Shown here piece after piece: positions 61,901 to 63,690 of a stretch of DNA of 63,690 bases (positions within the stretch are counted from its first letter, which is position 1; each line of letters starts with the position of its first letter). Origin of the DNA: Saccoglossus kowalevskii (Eukaryota; Hemichordata; Enteropneusta; Harrimaniidae); the NCBI RefSeq assembly GCF_000003605.2, contig NW_003105601.1:286702-350391 (forward strand), read 5' to 3'. The translations under genes were made by a program, and so were the position numbers. Under the pieces are notes generated by a model. It was not told the DNA's origin and ran no database searches. It saw nothing but the letters and a program-made list of their open reading frames with translations.

Positions 61901-62936
61901 GTATACGGTGTTATATAATGTTCTAACACTGGGTGATTCCGAAAATGAAATTATAATGTAAAACTATAGCAACTTCATTCCGTTGAATATTACGCCGAGT
62001 TAAACTTCATATTAATGAGACTAATTGTGCGATCAAGTCAAATATCAAACTAACCTGTGGTAAAACAAACACTGAACCGTACAGCAATTTCTTCACAAAA
62101 TCAGACACCTGTTCACTGGGAAGAAGTTCGTTGGCGAGAATACTGAGGAAATTTCTCCCATACGTCATATGGAATTCTGTACAAAAGTTGACCATGACGA
62201 GAATAAGGACGTTTCTCTGGCGAAATATTTGCCAATATCCACGAAATATTGACAACGGAGGTTCGTTTTCGGAATTCTTTACCTCCTGTTCAACATCCTT
62301 TGTTGGACGTTTCACGTCAACGTCATATTCGCTTCTGGCATTCAACCCCGTATAGGACATTGCCAACCAACTCAGTAACGCTACAAGAACACAGACTATT
62401 TGGAACATCCTGAAATTATTGAGGCTATTGGAGAGTAACTCACACCAAAACACGGATGAAGATCCGATGACGTTACCTATCACTCCGTAACGGGTGAGAC
62501 GGAGCCGATCATCGTGATGTTTCGACATTTCCGCGTACAATGTGCACTGAGCGAGCAATACAAACGTGAATAACGCGTCATAGGCACACACAGATACCAA
62601 TAAATGTACTCCTATTAGCCAATCATTTTGTTTATATTCGGCCCATGGAAACCACGGCAACAGGAAACTAAGTGCAAACACGGGAGCACCGAAAAGAATT
62701 GAATAACGTCGCCGTTTGAAAATAGAATGCGTTGAGTTGTCTTGGAAATATGCAAATAATGGGTCATTAATTGCGTTCCATAATAAGTATATAATCTGTG
62801 CGACATTGAACCATTCTTGTGATATTTTATACGTGTTGAGAAATAATTTGACATAATAGAAAGTGAAGATCGAGTTCATCATGGAAGCAGCTATTTCGGT
62901 GGTGGCGTAAGCCAACGCATTTTTGTGGAGCGCCAT
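58989..62936 (-). CDS. MFSD13A: TMEM180/MFSD13A-like MFS membrane protein, paralogue B
   Basis: Minus-strand exons: 62936-62055, 61539-61385, 59826-59743, 59274-58989 (phases 0, 2, 2), giving 468 residues. The ATG at 62936 (ACGATGG) is preceded by an in-frame TGA. Signature blocks: NTYKISQEWFNVAQIIYLLW, NAINDPLFAYFQD, LSFLLPWFPWAEY, EFHMTYGRNFLSILANELLP, LMSDCIDDDLKKYRR, LFTKPAQSLAPMLVVAIL, TKYTLRDSHL. Exon 2 could read on past 61385, but the donor AC|GTACGT there matches the exon boundary in paralogue A and keeps the family alignment. Exon 3 is 84 bp in both genes and exon 2 differs by one codon, so the pair arose by tandem duplication. The substrate is unknown. Confidence 0.9.
59827..61384 (-). 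other. Intron 2 of paralogue B, with a TTAA MITE
   Basis: Contains the 3'-truncated TTAA element at 60752-61000. No other feature is recognised. Confidence 0.6.
60752..61000. mobile_element. 3'-truncated TTAA MITE
   Basis: Starts TTAAAGGGTGGTAGTCGTGG with GCCACGCATGCGCGA, then follows the complete element at 13095-13406 (ATATGGGTCTCATATAAAC, ACTGAGACGTTACC, GAGTCACCGGCGGTA) up to GAAAAATC, where homology ends. The right TIR is missing. Confidence 0.75.
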
Positions 62937-63690
62937 CGTGGGCAAGAATCAGTAGAGCTGGGGCAAGTTGAACACCTGCAACATAAACACAGAACGACGT
63001 TGACGTCACAAGAAACCATGATAAAATTCAAGCAGGAGAGCACTAGACGGTTATATCACATGATACCCTGAACAATACCCATAGATTTAAACATAGTTGA
63101 ACTCTGGTGACCTTGCCCTTTGTTATATAATATAATTCCCTTTATCATAGTTTGTTTCAATATAAAAATGCATTGTCATAATTAATTTTGAATACAAACA
63201 AGTTTTGGGGTTGAACCAACAGTGGGGAATCAGTCTACCGAATGTCCTTAAAAGATGTAAATATCTTACAAAAACATTGGTGCCTTATTTGTTTAATTAT
63301 TTTAAGGAACATAATTTCCAGCTTTATTGAAAGTAATTGAGATATTTTAGAATAAAAACAAATGTCTCATTGCAAGAAAAAAGTGCTGCATTTAGATGTG
63401 AATAGATTCATAAAACATGCAAGATAACAGAAAAATTTAGCTGGCTTTAGTTCAAGTATTTTGTACAGGTGTCTGTCAAAAATGAATGATTCACTGAGAC
63501 AAATATGAACTGCCTCATTGTGTGACTACTGTATTATATGAAAAGTAAAAAAACACCCTTTATGAATAGCTATCATGTTGCAAGCTCTGCTTTCTATGCA
63601 AATCAACTTAAATAGTTGGTGTCCAGTGGAGGGAGAAGTCAACAGTACTGTTGCCTCCTGAGAAACTACATCTTCAAACACTGCAATCTC
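62937..63690. other. 5' flank of paralogue B
   Basis: On the minus strand TTTATGTTGCAG at about 62976-62987 could be the acceptor of a 5' UTR exon. A CRE-like palindrome lies at 63001. Beyond that only AT-rich sequence is seen to the window end. Confidence 0.45.
63001..63008. promoter_or_regulatory. CRE-like TGACGTCA upstream of paralogue B
   Basis: An exact cAMP-response-element palindrome 65 bp upstream of the start codon. If a 5' UTR exon exists it would be intronic rather than promoter-proximal. Confidence 0.25.

Overview
This looks like a piece of an animal nuclear genome. Its genes are split by GT-AG introns, and dispersed transposon remnants, MITE-like inverted-repeat elements, a decayed non-LTR retrotransposon and satellite arrays fill most of the space. 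Gene content and repeat style suggest a marine invertebrate, plausibly an invertebrate deuterostome such as a hemichordate or lancelet. That placement is an inference.

Five gene models can be supported by exon-by-exon translation with matching splice phases. (1) Plus strand, 3580-10302: a nine-exon, 645-residue cholinesterase/carboxylesterase-like protein whose nucleophile motif has lost its serine. (2) Minus strand, about 24850 to 16486: a secreted-type M28 (Zn-aminopeptidase/glutamate carboxypeptidase-like) protein whose catalytic glutamate position is alanine. (3) Plus strand, 39602-42771: a two-exon, BTB-only protein. (4) and (5) Minus strand, 56706-50762 and 62936-58989: tandem paralogues of the MFS-like protein TMEM180/MFSD13A with the same four coding exons. 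A broken copy of esterase exons 4 and 5 lies at 13775-14315.

Region by region: 0.4-2 kb is a decayed antisense LINE with a tRNA-like element inserted in it. 0.6-11.6 kb carries a family of 108-bp tRNA-Phe-like units that have about 35 extra bases in the T-loop. 3.5-14.3 kb is the esterase gene and its pseudo-copy, with a 50-N assembly gap at 13.5 kb. 16.5-24.9 kb is the peptidase gene, with MITEs in its introns. 24.9-32.8 kb is mostly featureless. 32.8-36.2 kb holds three diverged copies of a segment of about 270-340 bp around a 30-bp minisatellite. 39.6-42.8 kb is the BTB gene. 44.9-48.7 kb holds two arrays of one 33-bp satellite monomer, the second organised into 132-bp higher-order units. 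50.8-63 kb is the MFSD13A-like pair.

No pathway clearly joins the genes. The most notable features are the tRNA-like family, the two probable pseudoenzymes side by side, and the two states of one satellite family in neighbouring arrays.
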